Positions 22,225-34,409 of a stretch of DNA of 64,000 nucleotides are shown one piece after another. Under the pieces are notes generated by a model that made no database searches, had not been told where the DNA came from, and saw only the letters and a program-made list of their open reading frames with translations. Made by a program: the position numbers and the translations under genes. The DNA is taken from positions 6,323,427 through 6,387,426 of the forward strand of contig NW_024037064.1 in the NCBI RefSeq assembly GCF_015706575.1, given 5' to 3'. Within the stretch, counting starts at the first letter, position 1; the number at the start of each line of letters is the position of its first letter. This DNA comes from Patiria miniata. Lineage: Eukaryota; Echinodermata; Asteroidea; Valvatida; Asterinidae.

Positions 22225-23999
22225 TAGTGTGTTGTGCAAAAGGTTATTTTTTCGTGTTTTAAAGACCAATGGATTGTTTCACTTAATTTACATGTTGCCT
22301 CGAGGTGGGCGTTGCAAACCTTGGTGAAGCAACTGTGCCACTTTTTGGCCATGAACGATATGTTTTGCGTAATAGCGGTATGTTTTTGGATTTTTTATGT
22401 AGAGAATGTTATAATATTTAGCTATTCAAAGTCTCAATGAAACAAGTTTGCCAAAAAAAACCAAAGCAAATAAAATATCCAATGAAAACCAATATTAATT
22501 GAATTTCAGGAACCGTATCGCCGAACCTTGGAAATCGCTAACATACATATAACTAAACTTAATTCACACCACATTGGTAACGTGTCATGATGACATCAGC
22601 AGGTATCATATTACAAGAAATTGTATTTCAAAAAGTGACCGTTTTGTTTCATTCATAACTCCTGAACAAAGCCAAAAATCTTGTTCACATTTTGTGATCT
22701 GATGGAGCATCCGTTGATGAACCATGTTTTTTCCCCCTGTGTATACGTGAAGTTGCCTGACCTTCTGGGGTTGACAGTTAAATTAAAGTTAGGTGAATTC
22801 AAAATACTAAAAGCAGCATGAGTTTAAAAAATGGATTCACTCTGTGTCAAGGTATGAAGAAAAAACTTTGTACAAACATGCACTGTTGTACGAAGACGTG
22901 ACAAAAATTGTGACATCATACACACCACCATATCAAATCAAAAGTGATTTTCAGGGACACTATCCTGGAAAGCACCCAATTGGGCTTCAAAAAGCATTTT
23001 AAAATAGGATATAAACGTCTACACAACCATCCTTAACAAATTGGTAGTTTTGTTATCTTGCAAAAACAATTTTGACTCTCAAAAATGTGTCATTCTGTGT
23101 CAATTCAACACGATTTTGGACCTGACCCTCACAGATTGAAACGATATTTGGTGTGATGTTTGGCCTGTATGAGAAACCCTCAAAACTGATTTTTTTTTGT
23201 TTTGTAGTTTGGCTTGCTAGATTCTTAGATACAGGTCAACAAACGTTTGACAAATAAGCATGACCTCTGAACTTTCAATACTATGTACGGGTATCTCCAA
23301 AACTACAGCACCTACAAAGCCAAGTTGTTCATCATATTTAATGCTTTTTAAATGGCCTTTATTTCATAAAATAAAACCAGAATTGTACCATGAAGCGCAG
23401 AGAAAATGCATAATGAAATTACCTTTGACCTTGAATTACGAAAAACAAATATGCTTTAAATTTCATATTTTCTTTAGTTGTTAGTTTATGATGTACATGT
23501 AAGCAACAATCTTGGAATTTGTTGTGATGGGTCCTCTTAAAGTTTACAAGAACTGAGTTGTTATTATACAGTTTTCAATCATTTGTTGTCTAAAAATGGG
23601 GTCTACTTGTATGTTGTTCAATGCTTCATTTGAAAATTGAGCAACCTTTTTATTGCTAAAGAAATAGCAACATGGTTAAATATAAGACTAATATATTTGA
23701 TGTTTGAACAATTAGAATAGCACAGAGAGTGCATTAACTTTATAAAAGACTTTGCAAAACTGTATCTCCAAGACGTTGCAGTTATTCACAATTATACATG
23801 TATGGTGGTTTAAGAATGCACAATGTTCATGTAGGCCTATTCATTCTACATGACCAGGCTTTAAGGCACGCCATGTATTCATTGTTATAGGTAGGTTATC
23901 ATAATAGGTATTATATTTCATGAGGACTCAGAATAGTGACAGTGCATTTATATACTGTGCATACATGTATGTTACATTTGAGTTCTTCTTTACCTACAG
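22225..23999 (+). other. Intron of TRIM copy A, last part
   Basis: The TTAA in CACTTAATTTACATG (about 22280) is the empty site of the piggyBac-like element of copy C. 22740-23000 matches the intron of copy B at 33245-33490. 22580-22730 is a diverged relative of the TGACGTCA transposon at 41.5 kb. It ends in acceptor TTTACCTACAG. Confidence 0.55.
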
Positions 24000-24631
24000 G
24001 TCCAGTGGCAGTTGCAGCCATCCGCAATCCTGAGCAACGCTTGCTTGTGTTGGAAGAGGGAAGCAAGTATGTCAAGGTGTTCAACATGAAGGACAACACT
24101 CTTGTAAAGCAGTTCCCAACGGTACCCAAGCATCAGGTAGACAAGACAGAAATTGAACTAATGAGTCTAGCAGTAACAAAGAATAGCATCTTAGTAGGCG
24201 ACACCGACAATATGGTGTGGACTGAACACAAACCCACTGATGGTGAGATCCTACACACCATACCAGTGCAGACTCCACCTTGCTACCTGGCTGTTGATGA
24301 CAACACAGATAGAGTTGTGGTCAGTGGATATAACACAGGGAAAGTGGTTGTTGGTGATAGCAAAGGTAGAAAAATCTGCACCATTAATCCAACCATTAAT
24401 GGTGAGCCAGTGGGGTACTGCCAGGGTGTATGCTGTGACAGCTCAGGCATCTACCTTGCAGTGCGCCAAGGTGTGATTGGCACTGGTCATATTCACCACT
24501 ATGACCTAGATGGCAGGTTCCTTGATTGCCTGGCTCAGGGTCTGTATAGCCCACGTGGAATCACATTCACATCGCAGGGCCAGCTGGCAGTGGCTGATGA
24601 CAACTCAATCAAGATGTATCACAAGGTGTGA
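24000..24631 (+). CDS. TRIM-NHL copy A, exon 2 (NHL beta-propeller)
   Basis: Completes the split Gly codon from 20277 and gives 210 residues starting GPVAVAAIRNPEQ and ending SIKMYHKV, with TGA at 24629-24631. The sequence is a run of propeller blades: LLVLEEGSKYVKVFNM, YLAVDDNTDRVVVSGY, GVCCDSSGIYLAV, and a final ITFTSQGQLAVADDNSIKMY. This is the substrate- or RNA-binding half of the ligase. The acceptor CCTACAG and matching phase fix the junction. Fully open and about equally long in copies B and C. Downstream AATAAA at 24822. Confidence 0.92.
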
Positions 24632-24821
24632 TGTCATCCAACATGACATTGACTAGCAATCACCACCATCCCAACAGCAAATGTTGAGGATGAAATTGTC
24701 CAGTCATTACATCACCACAAGCAACATTCATGTCCCACTTATTCCAAATCTCTCCTCAAAAATCAGAAATCTAAACTGCCAGATCCCTCTGATGTGAACC
24801 ATTTTACCATACAAATTCTTA

Positions 24822-24827
24822 AATAAA
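24822..24827 (+). terminator. Polyadenylation signal of TRIM copy A
   Basis: AATAAA about 190 bases after the stop, at the same place in copies B (37409) and C (51814). Confidence 0.6.
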
Positions 24828-27285
24828 CAGTGCATCAATTAAATTATGTTACTTTTCAAAGTCTTATATAAACAGTGTATTGACTACAGTTACATTTGAT
24901 TTGATTGGGGGACAATTTGTTTACATGTATGATGACTGGAATCTATTATCTTTGTCTAAATTAAATGGTAAATTTGAAAGGCGAGGGGAGTTTAGTGGGT
25001 GTTGAGGTGTTTGAATGTAATGACCCCCGCCTCCTCAACCCAACACCCCTCCCTCACCCAGTACATGGATTGCCATAAATCTATCCAATGCTTACCAACT
25101 GTTTGTGGTGTTTATGAAACCCCGGCCTCGTTGTGGCTTCCGCTTCATCTCTGGCCATAGATTCCTAAGAATCCTACCACATTTAAACTCAGTGAAAATG
25201 CACCAACCATCCATTGGCCTTGTGTGACAGGATTTGGTGTCTCTAAAGAAAAAAATGGACCAATATTGTACTGATGTTATATCAGGGGACAAAAATCATG
25301 AAGCCAGTTCTAAGCCAAAGCCAGGGATTAAGCAAAGATTTCATAAACACAATTAAGATTCTTAAATTGTTGATGATGGAAGTAAGCCTTTATTCACTCA
25401 GTTGATTTTGTGTTACTTTTTGCAGTTTCACGTACAGATTTAATTAATAAAACGCTGCTTTTCAAGTCAATTGACTTGTCCAAATGTATCCTAAAGATGA
25501 GTGACAAAGCTCATTCTATTAATGTGGTTTCAGATCTTCATTCACAGAATGGAGAATTGTGTTGACAGTGTTCATGAGGTTTATATCTTGACCTCATCAG
25601 AGGCAGAGTTTTAATAGTAGAAGCCAAAGCTGGAGACAAAGCCAAGAATTCGTAAACTCCCTGAGATTCTGAAATGTGTTCCTAATGAAATCTACATGTA
25701 CATGTTGTCCATTATATATAGTACTTTTGATAACAGAAATTTTGAGACAGTTTTACAACCACTTCATCCTTGAGATGTAACCACAAGTATTTTGTGAAAC
25801 AGTATTGTTTGAATTCATTTTAAGCATACGCATCACCATGATAGTTAGTACTCGATTACTGTTCAATATAGCCTTTATTTACTTAGTTGTTATATTACAT
25901 TTTGCAGTTTCTGTTTACACATCTGAATTAACGATGCACTTGCAAGTATATTGAAGATAATTCACACATTGAAATGTTTGCTAAAGATGAGTGAAAATTA
26001 ATTTGGTTTCCTGTCCTAATTCACAGAATTAAGACTCATGTTTACAAGAATGTTTTTATCTTGATTTGAAATTTTGTTGACATTTTTCTCAGACTGTCAA
26101 ATATCCCTTCAGTTTGAATGATTAGAAATCAATTCAATTGAAGCTTAATTTCAGAAAGCTATACAGCCTCAGTTGCCTTGATTTTGGCCGGACTGCCACC
26201 TTGAAAAGGTTCCACACAAATAGCAAATTTCTAATCAAAGTTTTTTCCTAAACAAACCAAACAGATTTCCTCATCATTTCAATAATTTAATTGCACACCT
26301 CTGTTTTCATTGTTTTGCATTTTGGTTGCCATTTCAGAAAACTGGACAATAAAAAAAAATCATCACTTCAGTTTGGGTTTTAGAGAAAAAATTATAATTT
26401 GTTTGCAAAGTATCAATCTTATTGTAAAAATTAAATGTTCAAGTAGACTTTTAAGTGTTTAACAGTTCACCACTGTATGTAGATCTTAGTAGTCACAACA
26501 AGACTTTGTAAACTCCCTTTATGTATATTCTTCAATTGGTTCCTAATAGAACATACATCTACTCATTGTATACTGTGCAATCTCTACATTACATTTTCTG
26601 ATAATAGAAATTACAGCTTGTACAATTTTAATTATTAAGTTTTTCTGTTAATTTCTGTTAATTTCACAGAAATCATGTTTTTTGTTATTATTTACAAGCT
26701 TTGTACATTTGCGTTTATATCAATGAAACACTAATGTGGATGATCATTTAATCATCAAAATGTCTGCTAAAGATGAGCACAAATACTTATCCTATTCATT
26801 TGGTTTCCTGTCTGAATTCACAGAATAAAGACTTGTGTAAACTTTACTCTCAAGGCATTACCTTGATGGAAATTTTTATTATTTCTCTTCGAAGGTTACA
26901 AATTCTTCAAGTGTAAAAGGTTGCCAATCATTTTAACAAATGTTCAAATCAATGGTATTGAATTTCAGGAAGCTATGGCCTCCGTTGCCTTGATTTTGGA
27001 CTGACTGCCTCCTTGAAATGTCCTTGCCTTTTCGAGAATTCAATTCCATACCTCTGTTTTCATTGTTTTACTTATTTGGTTGCAATTTCAGCAAACTTCA
27101 AAACAATGAAAGAATCACGCCCTCATACAGTTAGAGTTTCAGCAAACAATTAGTCAATTTTGATGACACTTTTCAAACTCTGTTGTTACAATTAAATATT
27201 CAAATTGACTTGTAAAATCAGATGTTTGGAAATGAAATGAACAGAAATAAAGTCATTCATTTATTCAGAATAAGAATTCACTTAC
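24828..27285. other. Non-coding spacer, paralogous to 51820-54540
   Basis: Downstream flank of copy A, duplicated with the gene: blocks such as AACCCAACACCCCTCCCTC (25030) and TTGATTTTGGCC (26170) recur after copy C, and the first 0.5 kb also after copy B. No supported exon. Confidence 0.6.
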
Positions 27286-27331
27286 CACTCTGTAGTTCTT
27301 TGTAGTTCTTTGTAGTAGCTCTTTTCTTCAT
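27286..27331 (-). CDS. Candidate micro-exon
   Basis: Minus strand, 46 bases between acceptor TTTTTAATTTTTAG and donor GTG|GTAAGTG. In phase 0 it reads MKKRATTKNYKELQS plus one base. Phase 0 matches the end of the exon at 27865-27986 upstream on the same strand. The repeat AAAGAACTACAAAGAACTAC inside suggests slippage. No family recognised, and the splice signals are the main evidence. Confidence 0.3.
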
Positions 27332-27864
27332 CTAAAAATTAAAAAGAACAATCATGCCTTGAAATTGTTACATTGTTATTCCACATGGAAACCTCGACCT
27401 CCAAAGAAACCCACAAAGTGAAGTCTCCTGAATCCAACAGAATCCCACAACTCAGATGAACCATACAACAGAAACTGTGGAATTGGGTTCAAACTTTCAC
27501 ATGTGTTTAACTATTAATGACTGTGTGACGAACGTTTTTCTACAAGTTTTGGCAATTACATATTCATCAACTTATTATTTTTGGATTACTTTGTTTGACA
27601 CATAAAATAGGCAGACACTTTTATGTGTGGATTCCAGCTGGTCAAATAAATTTCAGATTTCTTGGACCAGTCTGCAAGTCTTCAGAGCCGCTGACAATGT
27701 CAGTTGTTTCACCTTTTCATCAGATCCCCAACAAATAAATATGCCACAGCGCCCTCTATTTGCGATGACTCTCCCTTCCTTCATTCCTGAGTGTAAACAG
27801 TTTTCAAGTCCTGAACGCATGCTGATTGAGTGTAGTGGGGGTGGTGGAGGGGTGAGATGCTTAC
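27332..27864 (-). other. Possible intron between minus-strand candidate exons
   Basis: Donor GTAAGC at 27864 to acceptor at 27332. Nothing else seen. Confidence 0.3.
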
Positions 27865-27986
27865 TTGTTCATTTGAAAGCCATCCTCTCTTGACAGTGTC
27901 TTGATGGGGGAAGTTAGGCATCCTGTTAGCTGCTGTGCCTGGTATGTCCTCTAAGTTGCTACTTGGGATCCAGTCACTGCTGCTCC
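27865..27986 (-). CDS. Duplicate of the minus-strand exon at 15964-16085
   Basis: Same length (122 bases), same phases, acceptor TTTTCCACAG and donor CAA|GTAAGC. It reads SSSDWIPSSNLEDIPGTAAN then RMPNFPHQDTVKRGWLSNEQ, so base changes have not introduced a stop. Copies of the 15416 and 17012 exons were not found nearby, so this may be a gene fragment carried along when the TRIM unit was duplicated. Unknown function. Confidence 0.45.
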
Positions 27987-28807
27987 CTGTGGAAAATATT
28001 TAGAAGAAAACCGAGACGATTTATTGAGGAAAATATTCTCTGGACTGGATGACAACTAAAATTTTACTAATCTGCATGTCATGGATGTCCATTGGGTTTA
28101 GAAATCACAGGAGTCTATTTTTACATTATTTTTTTCATTGATTGGACTTGACAGTTTTCATATCCTTCTGAGTTGGTTTATATAGCATTTTATAATCAAC
28201 AATGGTCTTTATAGCTACATTCTTCAATTAGAATCTTTAAGTACAGAGCCAAGAAAATTCGAAACTTTTCACAGTCCTGTTATTTATTTTTTAAAAGCCA
28301 CCCCCTCTCCATTGGGTGTACCACTGTTTGTTTGGGTAACTTTTGGCAACTCCTCTCATTTGATTTGTTTTGGTTTCCAACTGATCAGGACATAGTCGCC
28401 CCTTATAAATTTATGTACAGTCAATTCTGTCGTACTTCATTACACTCAACTTCCCCCAGTAGCACGGATATGCACGGACAAATTTCAAATAGACTGAAAA
28501 TTCTTGATCAGTATTGTTACAAGATAAAAGAAACTTTTGTGTGTGAGAAATACATGTATGAAGGACTTGATCAAAATATTTTGACAGCTTATTTTATTTG
28601 ATGGTTGAAAAAAAAACTGAGTGGAATTAAATGTATGTGAGGTGTATGCGATTGAAATTTAACAAAGTGCAGCATGTACATATAAATAGAATGCATGCAC
28701 CCATCTAAGGTCCAAAACTCAAGTGTCAAGTAAATATGTACACAGATAAACCGATATATACAGATTGTACATGTATACGTATGCAGCACAACAAAAATCC
28801 AAAGCTC
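27987..28807. other. Spacer, paralogue of 16086-17891
   Basis: Carries GGTAACTTTTGGCAACTCC (28337) uninterrupted. No exon seen. Confidence 0.5.
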
Positions 28808-28950
28808 TATATATATAAACCATGTCACACGACTTGATGACGATACTGTGTTTGTCCAGCGCCATCTTTACCAGATCTGCCCCATCAAAAGCCTCAACTG
28901 TTTGTGCTCTTTACGTGATAAACATCATCTTTAATAGATTAGACTGGGGA
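28808..28950 (+). promoter_or_regulatory. Orphan copy of the TRIM promoter block (P3), donor lost
   Basis: TATATATATAAA at 28808-28819 followed by ACTTGATGACGATACTGTG and CAGCGCCATCTTTACCAG as in P1 and P2. The donor position reads AAAAAAAGGATTAG, without GT. It may have been the promoter of copy B before the insertion at 29.6 kb. Confidence 0.5.
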
Positions 28951-29611
28951 ATTAAAAAAAGGATTAGAAAATATTTTGAATGAGATTAAATGCTAGCTTA
29001 CTGATACAAGTTTAGGAAATCACAGTTTGCCTGAAACAACAAAATGCGAAGAGTACACACAGTAGTAATGTTCCAACAAAACCTACTAGTATTGAGTAAT
29101 AACAAGAGTGGAAACAAACCATCAGAGCACTTCAAAATGTCAGAGCTCTTCAAAATTTGACAGGATTTATTTGATGTCCTGTTTCAAAAAGGATAACTTT
29201 TGTCTGACTGCTAAAAAGCAATTGAAAAGAAATACTGGTCTTTCTTGCCCAAACTCACACGGACAGTACAGTATTGATGAATTAATTTTATCAACTGAAC
29301 GATAAATTATCTTACACTCTGCACAAACTGGTTTCCTGCCTAAGGAATGGGTTGGGGCTTATGAAAATGTATTAACAAGTTTGATTGGCTAGTCCAGGAG
29401 TAACGTGATTGGATAGAGGCAATGCTTGGGCTGTTGCCGTGTGGTGAGGCCTACTTCGTTGCAGCAAATGAATGTGGAAACATTATTCACGTTCTCAGCT
29501 TTCAATTTTGATTTTCTCATCTTTAGATTTTCTTTTGAAGTGTACGCCATCCATGTTTTCTCAGCTTTCATTTTCCCATTAAACGTGTTTTAGTTTCCTT
29601 GTCCTTTGAAG
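28951..29611. other. Non-coding, second copy of TRIM upstream sequence
   Basis: 29130-29300 (CAGAGCTCTTCAAAATTTGA; AAACTCACACGGACAGTACAG) matches the sequence just upstream of copies B (30950-31060) and C (45780-45950). Confidence 0.5.
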
Positions 29612-30640
29612 ATGCCTAAAGCCAATCGGTCAGCCTCAGCTCAAGCATCCGGGAAAGGGAAGGATGCCAGGAAGCTGCGCCGGTCACCTCGTTTGTGTGC
29701 TATCCAGTCAGGAGTGCGTGGACGGCAGTCACAGCTGGAGGATGTAACGACTCCGGAAGTGGGATGCCAGCAGCAAGGTTGGGACCGAGCAGAGGAGCCG
29801 AAGCTTGACCAAGTTCCTGGACCGAGTAGGGGAAGTGGACCACGCCAACGACGAATCCAGGGTGAGTCTAAGGCTCTAGCATTGCCTACCATGAACACTG
29901 AACATTTCTAACTTACTGACTCAGACACGGCTGATCAGGTTAGTGTATTTGGTAGTAATACGAGGCATGACACTTCTGTCACTCACCTTCGCAATAGCCA
30001 GCCTGTACCGGCCTCGGCACTGAGTTCCCATTCTTTATACTTAGACCAGACCAGAACTTGTCGGGTCAGGGCAAAGCACCCTCATTTATCAAGTCCCGAT
30101 TAATGTTTAGGAAACAAATATGAAGCGACAGGTACGTTGATCTGCTGCTTTTATTTAATGACACAGCCGCGACTTCTCTAGTCATCATCCATGAGAGAAT
30201 CCCGAAGTTGGCACTTGAGAATGGCTCGATCGTCTGCAAACCAGATTTCCCCGTGAAAAACAAAATTGATATCGATAAATGGCTGACAGCATTCCACACT
30301 TTTATGGCCATTTATGTGGTGCGTTACCCTCTCCGCGTAGGTGAGCAGATCAAATATGTGGAGACAATGAGGATGGCTGCCTGCCTTTTTAGGGGCTTGG
30401 GATGGCACGTGGAGGAGGAACAGTTTTGTCTGCGCGAAGAGGCTAACCCGAGATGTTCCTGGGGGCCACAGGACATGGAGTTGTGGGTCCCGGTGGCGGC
30501 CACTACTGTGTCTGCCAGTTCTGCTCAATTTGCACCAACTGACACCGTCAATATTGCGCATCACAACAGAAGTGCAGGCTTCTGCTTTGCTTTAAGCCAG
30601 GCCAAAAGTTGCCATTGGGCGATTTGTAAATCTGGTGTAC
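29612..30640 (+). pseudogene. DIRS-like retrotransposon gag-type protein, broken and truncated
   Basis: ATG at 29612 starts a basic N-terminus (MPKANRSASAQ...KLRRSPRL). The same frame is cut by TAA at 29909 and resumes to 30105. A second frame from 30124 reads DRYVDLLLLFNDTAATSLVI, then IDKWLTAFHTFMAIYVVRYP and QIKYVETMRMAA, ending in a Cys/His cluster (C-x8-C-x4-C-x4-H) near 30590. The pattern W..AF..FM.IY....P plus a terminal Cys/His cluster is typical of the first ORF of DIRS-like elements. No reverse transcriptase or tyrosine recombinase follows; TRIM upstream sequence resumes at about 30643. It is dead by stops and lies where the promoter of copy B should be. Confidence 0.5.
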
Positions 30641-30642
30641 AC

Positions 30643-30736
30643 TGGATCCATCCCATCAAACACCTCAACTATTTGTGCTCTTTGCGTCAAATTGGAAAAA
30701 TTTGTTTTTAAGTGATTTGGTGGGAATGTAAAAGAT
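30643..30736 (+). promoter_or_regulatory. Remnant of TRIM non-coding first exon before copy B
   Basis: CATCAAACACCTCAAC onward matches P1/P2, and a donor-like GAT|GTAAGC remains at 30736/30737. The TATA half is missing because the DIRS-like fragment ends here. Confidence 0.5.
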
Positions 30737-31106
30737 GTAAGCAAATGTTGTCAGTTACATTCGTGTATTTTGAATGTGGTTAAATGCTAGCTTACCGATA
30801 CAAGAGTAGGAAATCACAGTTTGCCTGAAACAACAAAATGTAGAGTATGTACAGTGGTAATGTTCCAACAAAACCTATTTAGTAATAACATGAGTGGTCA
30901 CAAAACAACCACCATTTTTTTAAAATCCATGTCTTGATTAACTTTTCTCTGGTTACGAAATAGCAATTGAAAGAAATACCGGTACTGGTCTGTTATGCCC
31001 GGGTGAAACTCACATAGACAGTGCAGTATTAATTTAAAATAAAATAAGTTATCTCTGTATTATAACCTTTCCAATTTTTTAAAAATACCCTTTGGATACA
31101 CATAAA

Positions 31107-32603
31107 ATGGCTACAGCTCTAAAGAACATCGAGTGTGACATCTGTCATGGCAGATATACATGTATAAACAGCATAAGAATTGCCAGCACAGCTGTTGTGC
31201 AGAATGTCTGGAGAAATACTACACCAGCAGGTATATGGAGGTCAACCAAAGATTCCTTGGCCTGTGTGTTGACTGGAGACAGTACTCTCATCAGAGACAC
31301 ACATTCAAGGCCTCAAAACAAATTTCCATTTGATGGGGATATATTTGAGGAGGTCTCACAATAAAGGTGGTTAGTTCAGTGAATAAGACACCAGAAAAAG
31401 ATGAGTCTAAATGCAAGAAACACAAGGGTGGCATGTGAGAGATACTCTGCTGAGCTTGTAACTGTAGTAAACCACTGTACACCAAAACATCACTACACTG
31501 ACTCTGGACAGGCTTCTGTCTCACCACAGACATCCAAGGTCGTCAATTGCTTCTCAAAAGAGGGGGGTGGGGGACATACTTTGACCAGAACAAATGCGAG
31601 CGCAAAGAGCAAAACCTAATGGCGTGGGGGCCCAAAAAAATGTATGGATTCTAGATGCTCTGTGGTCTGATGTGAGGCAAATGCTGAATACTTTAACCAA
31701 TGTTTGAGCACAAGATCATCATTTTAACATAATTAATGGCGTGGCCCCCCCAAAAAAAAATTTATGCATTCTAGATGCTCTGTGATCTGATCTGAGGCAT
31801 ATGCTGAATACTTTAACTATTTTTTGAGCACAAGATCATCATTTTAACATAATTGTTGAGTTTGAAATCATTGACTCAGATATTCTGAGCTATATGTATT
31901 TTACAATGTTTATTTGCAGACAGGAAAGGGGTGGTGGTGGGGGAGGGGAAAATGACATCCCCACCACTTTAAAAAGTGGGGACCCCCCACCAATTGATGC
32001 CCATGCAGACATCAAAAGATTTGAACACTCTTTGTCCACTTCACCACAAGCTTAATTAGCGGAGGTTTACACAGAACGTCACAAAGACTGTGAAAGCTGT
32101 AACAGACAAAGCGGATAAAATAAGAGCTTAGATTACAACTCAAGAAACAAAGATGATTGACAAAACAAACAACTCCAGCAGGATCGCAACAGAACATATG
32201 ATAAGTATCAGTCAATACTGACATTGATGCTACAAAGTAAACAACATTCGCTGGGGACATCCCAGGATATCATTATAACTGCATCTGACACTGATTTGCT
32301 TTCCCTCTTTCCTATCATCAGCAAAGAGCCAAACTCCTCCCCAGATTGATCCCAAGCTTTCATATCTGAGCTTCACCCCGGGTCAGAGGATTGGTGACAT
32401 CAATCTGGGCAAGCTGGCAGTCAAAGGCAAGTGGGAGATGCTACGTGAGTTTGGTAAAAGAGGAAGTGGTCCAGGAAAGTTTGATGGGGCTCTAGATATT
32501 ACTGCTACTCAACCTGGTGAGATTGCTGTGGCAGACTATAGGAACAAACGAGTGGTCATCTGCAGCAATGAGGGACAACACAAGGGAACCATTCCCCTAC
32601 AAC
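31107..32603 (+). pseudogene. TRIM copy B, exon 1, destroyed
   Basis: Homologous to 19002-20277 and closest to copy C, sharing its loss of B-box 1 (TTAGTTCAGTGAA junction near 31370). Damage seen: the first RING Cys region lost SSHL-equivalent codons and is frameshifted, removing C29, H31, C34, C37, C54 and C57; a TAA follows at about 31362; B-box 2 is partly deleted; about 490 bp of foreign sequence (31520-32010) splits the coiled coil; TAG and TGA codons interrupt after it. The last part, from about 32438, is open again and keeps an NHL blade (FGKRGSGPGKF). The donor survives as CAAC|GTAAGT. No functional ligase can be made from this exon. Confidence 0.88.
31520..32010. mobile_element. Insertion in TRIM copy B with internal 117-120 bp tandem duplication
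   Basis: Sequence absent from copies A and C. Units 31618-31734 and 31735-31854 are near copies (AATGGCGTGG, TTCTAGATGCTCTGTG, GAGCACAAGATCATCATTTT). Type unknown; no terminal repeats made out. Confidence 0.55.
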
Positions 32604-34149
32604 GTAAGTTTCTTTCATGCACATGTCCATCAACACAAACTTTCATAATTGTGTGGAAATTAAGTCTTCCATGTGCACATGCAGATCTGACAACTGAGAA
32701 TGAAAACCAATAAAAAAACTTGCAAGGAATTAATGCGCTGGCAGTGCAAATTTGATTTTGTTCTCCTAGCAACTTAACTCTTCATGTCACCAAAAAAATT
32801 CTTATTTAGGGGGTCTGTAACCTTTAGAAAAGAGCGAAGTTACCTTTAGGTTGTTTCACAAAGAAACCAATCTGCCCTGTGAGTAGAGTGTTCTAGGCCT
32901 GATCCCTTTATTAAGGGCCCATCAAGATCAGCCTTTGGTTTTCTCTTTGTTCTTCTGTAGTGTTCGTGTTGGTGCTTTGCTTTTGTATGGACAATAATGC
33001 AGGCCCAGATAACCCAATAGGCACAGTAAGCACTGTGCCTACATGTACAAGTAGGTCTTACGAACAATTTGGGGGCCTACATTGTTTTTTTTGTACACAA
33101 AATTTTGGGGCCTACGAAAATACCGCAGTGTGCCATTAAACACAAAAATAGGCCTACCCACACACACCCAAGTGTGTATTTGCTTACAATTGGGGACCCC
33201 TTATTGTCCCTATTTTGCTTGGTCTTTTTAAGACCAAGCAAAATAGGGGTTAACCTTCTGGGGTTAACTGTCAAAGTTTTTTGGTGAATTCAAAATACTG
33301 CGAAAGCAGCATGAGTTTTAAAACCAATGGAATTTCTCCCTTACGGTTCAAAGTACATTGTATGAAGACAAAACATTGTAAAACATGCACTGTTGTACAA
33401 AGATGTGACAAAAATGGTGATATACATGTACAATGACGTCACAGATTATCAAATAAGAGTGATTTAAAGAGATACTGCATCCTGGAAAGCACCCCATTGG
33501 GCTACAAAGAGCATATTAACGTCCACACAAACATCCTTCCTAAACCCTCCTGGATGATTGAGGATGACTGGTGTTTGAAGAAGAAGAGGATTTTGGAGGA
33601 TTGAGGATGGATGTATTTTTGAGGCAGGACTGTCTGACAATTTTGAAGGATTCAGGTGCTGGGTATCCTTCATTTGAACATGAAGTGCAATTTTTTTGAG
33701 GATTTTGAAAGAGGATGCATGCTTCCTGAGGGTTAGGGTTAAAAGTTGGCAGTGTGTGTGTTATTCTTGCAAGAATGAATTTCTGGGGTCATAAATTTTG
33801 ACTCTCAAAATTGAGCTGTTTAGGTGCAGCGTGAATCCTGTCGCACACGTACACATAGTCTCACACACAGGATACCATATATTTGTGTACATTGAATCGT
33901 CTGACATCATGGACACATATACAGTATAAAGCTTGTTTAAACTTGTTTGAACAGTTTTAAACCAAATTTTGTTATTTCAGGACAATGTGCCCCTTCAATG
34001 TCAAATCTTGACAACATTAACGTTCAGTATTATAAGGTTCTTTTGATGTGAGGTGGTAGACATTGAAATTGCCTTGAGCATCGTATTTGACTCCCAGGCA
34101 CAAATCTGTTTGACCTTTGCTTCCAGGGTTATCGGATATGCAATGATCG
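32604..34149 (+). other. Intron of TRIM copy B, first part
   Basis: 32750-32930 and 33245-33490 match intron A, but the Harbinger-like and mariner-like MITEs of A and C are absent. Confidence 0.55.
33208..33248. repeat. Perfect 19 bp hairpin with 3-base loop
   Basis: CCCTATTTTGCTTGGTCTT, loop TTT, then the exact reverse complement. Lies in the intron of copy B. Confidence 0.85.
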
Positions 34150-34409
34150 GGGAGTCAGGTTGGCGTAGCAGTACTTTCCTCGCCTTCCACCGCTGTGACC
34201 CGGGTTTGAATCCCGCCTGGGACAATATGTGGATTGGGTTTTCAGTCCCTGTCCGATTCCGTGGGTTTTCCCCAGAATATTCTTCTGGGCTTTTCCTCCC
34301 ACTTTTAAAACTGTAACTTCTTCTCATTGTCTACTCTCCATTTATCCATCCTGTTATTGGCGCTTGCGCTGTTGGATGTGGCTGAAATAAAATTTAAAAA
34401 AATTTAAAC
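34150..34409 (+). mobile_element. tRNA-derived SINE
   Basis: A box TGGCGTAGCAG (34161-34171) and B box GGTTTGAATCC (34203-34213) lie 31 bases apart in a tRNA-like head. A body with GTGGGTTTTCCCC and TTTTCCTCCCA follows, then an A-rich AATAAAATTTAAAA tail near 34387-34408. The organisation is that of a full-length SINE. Confidence 0.8.
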
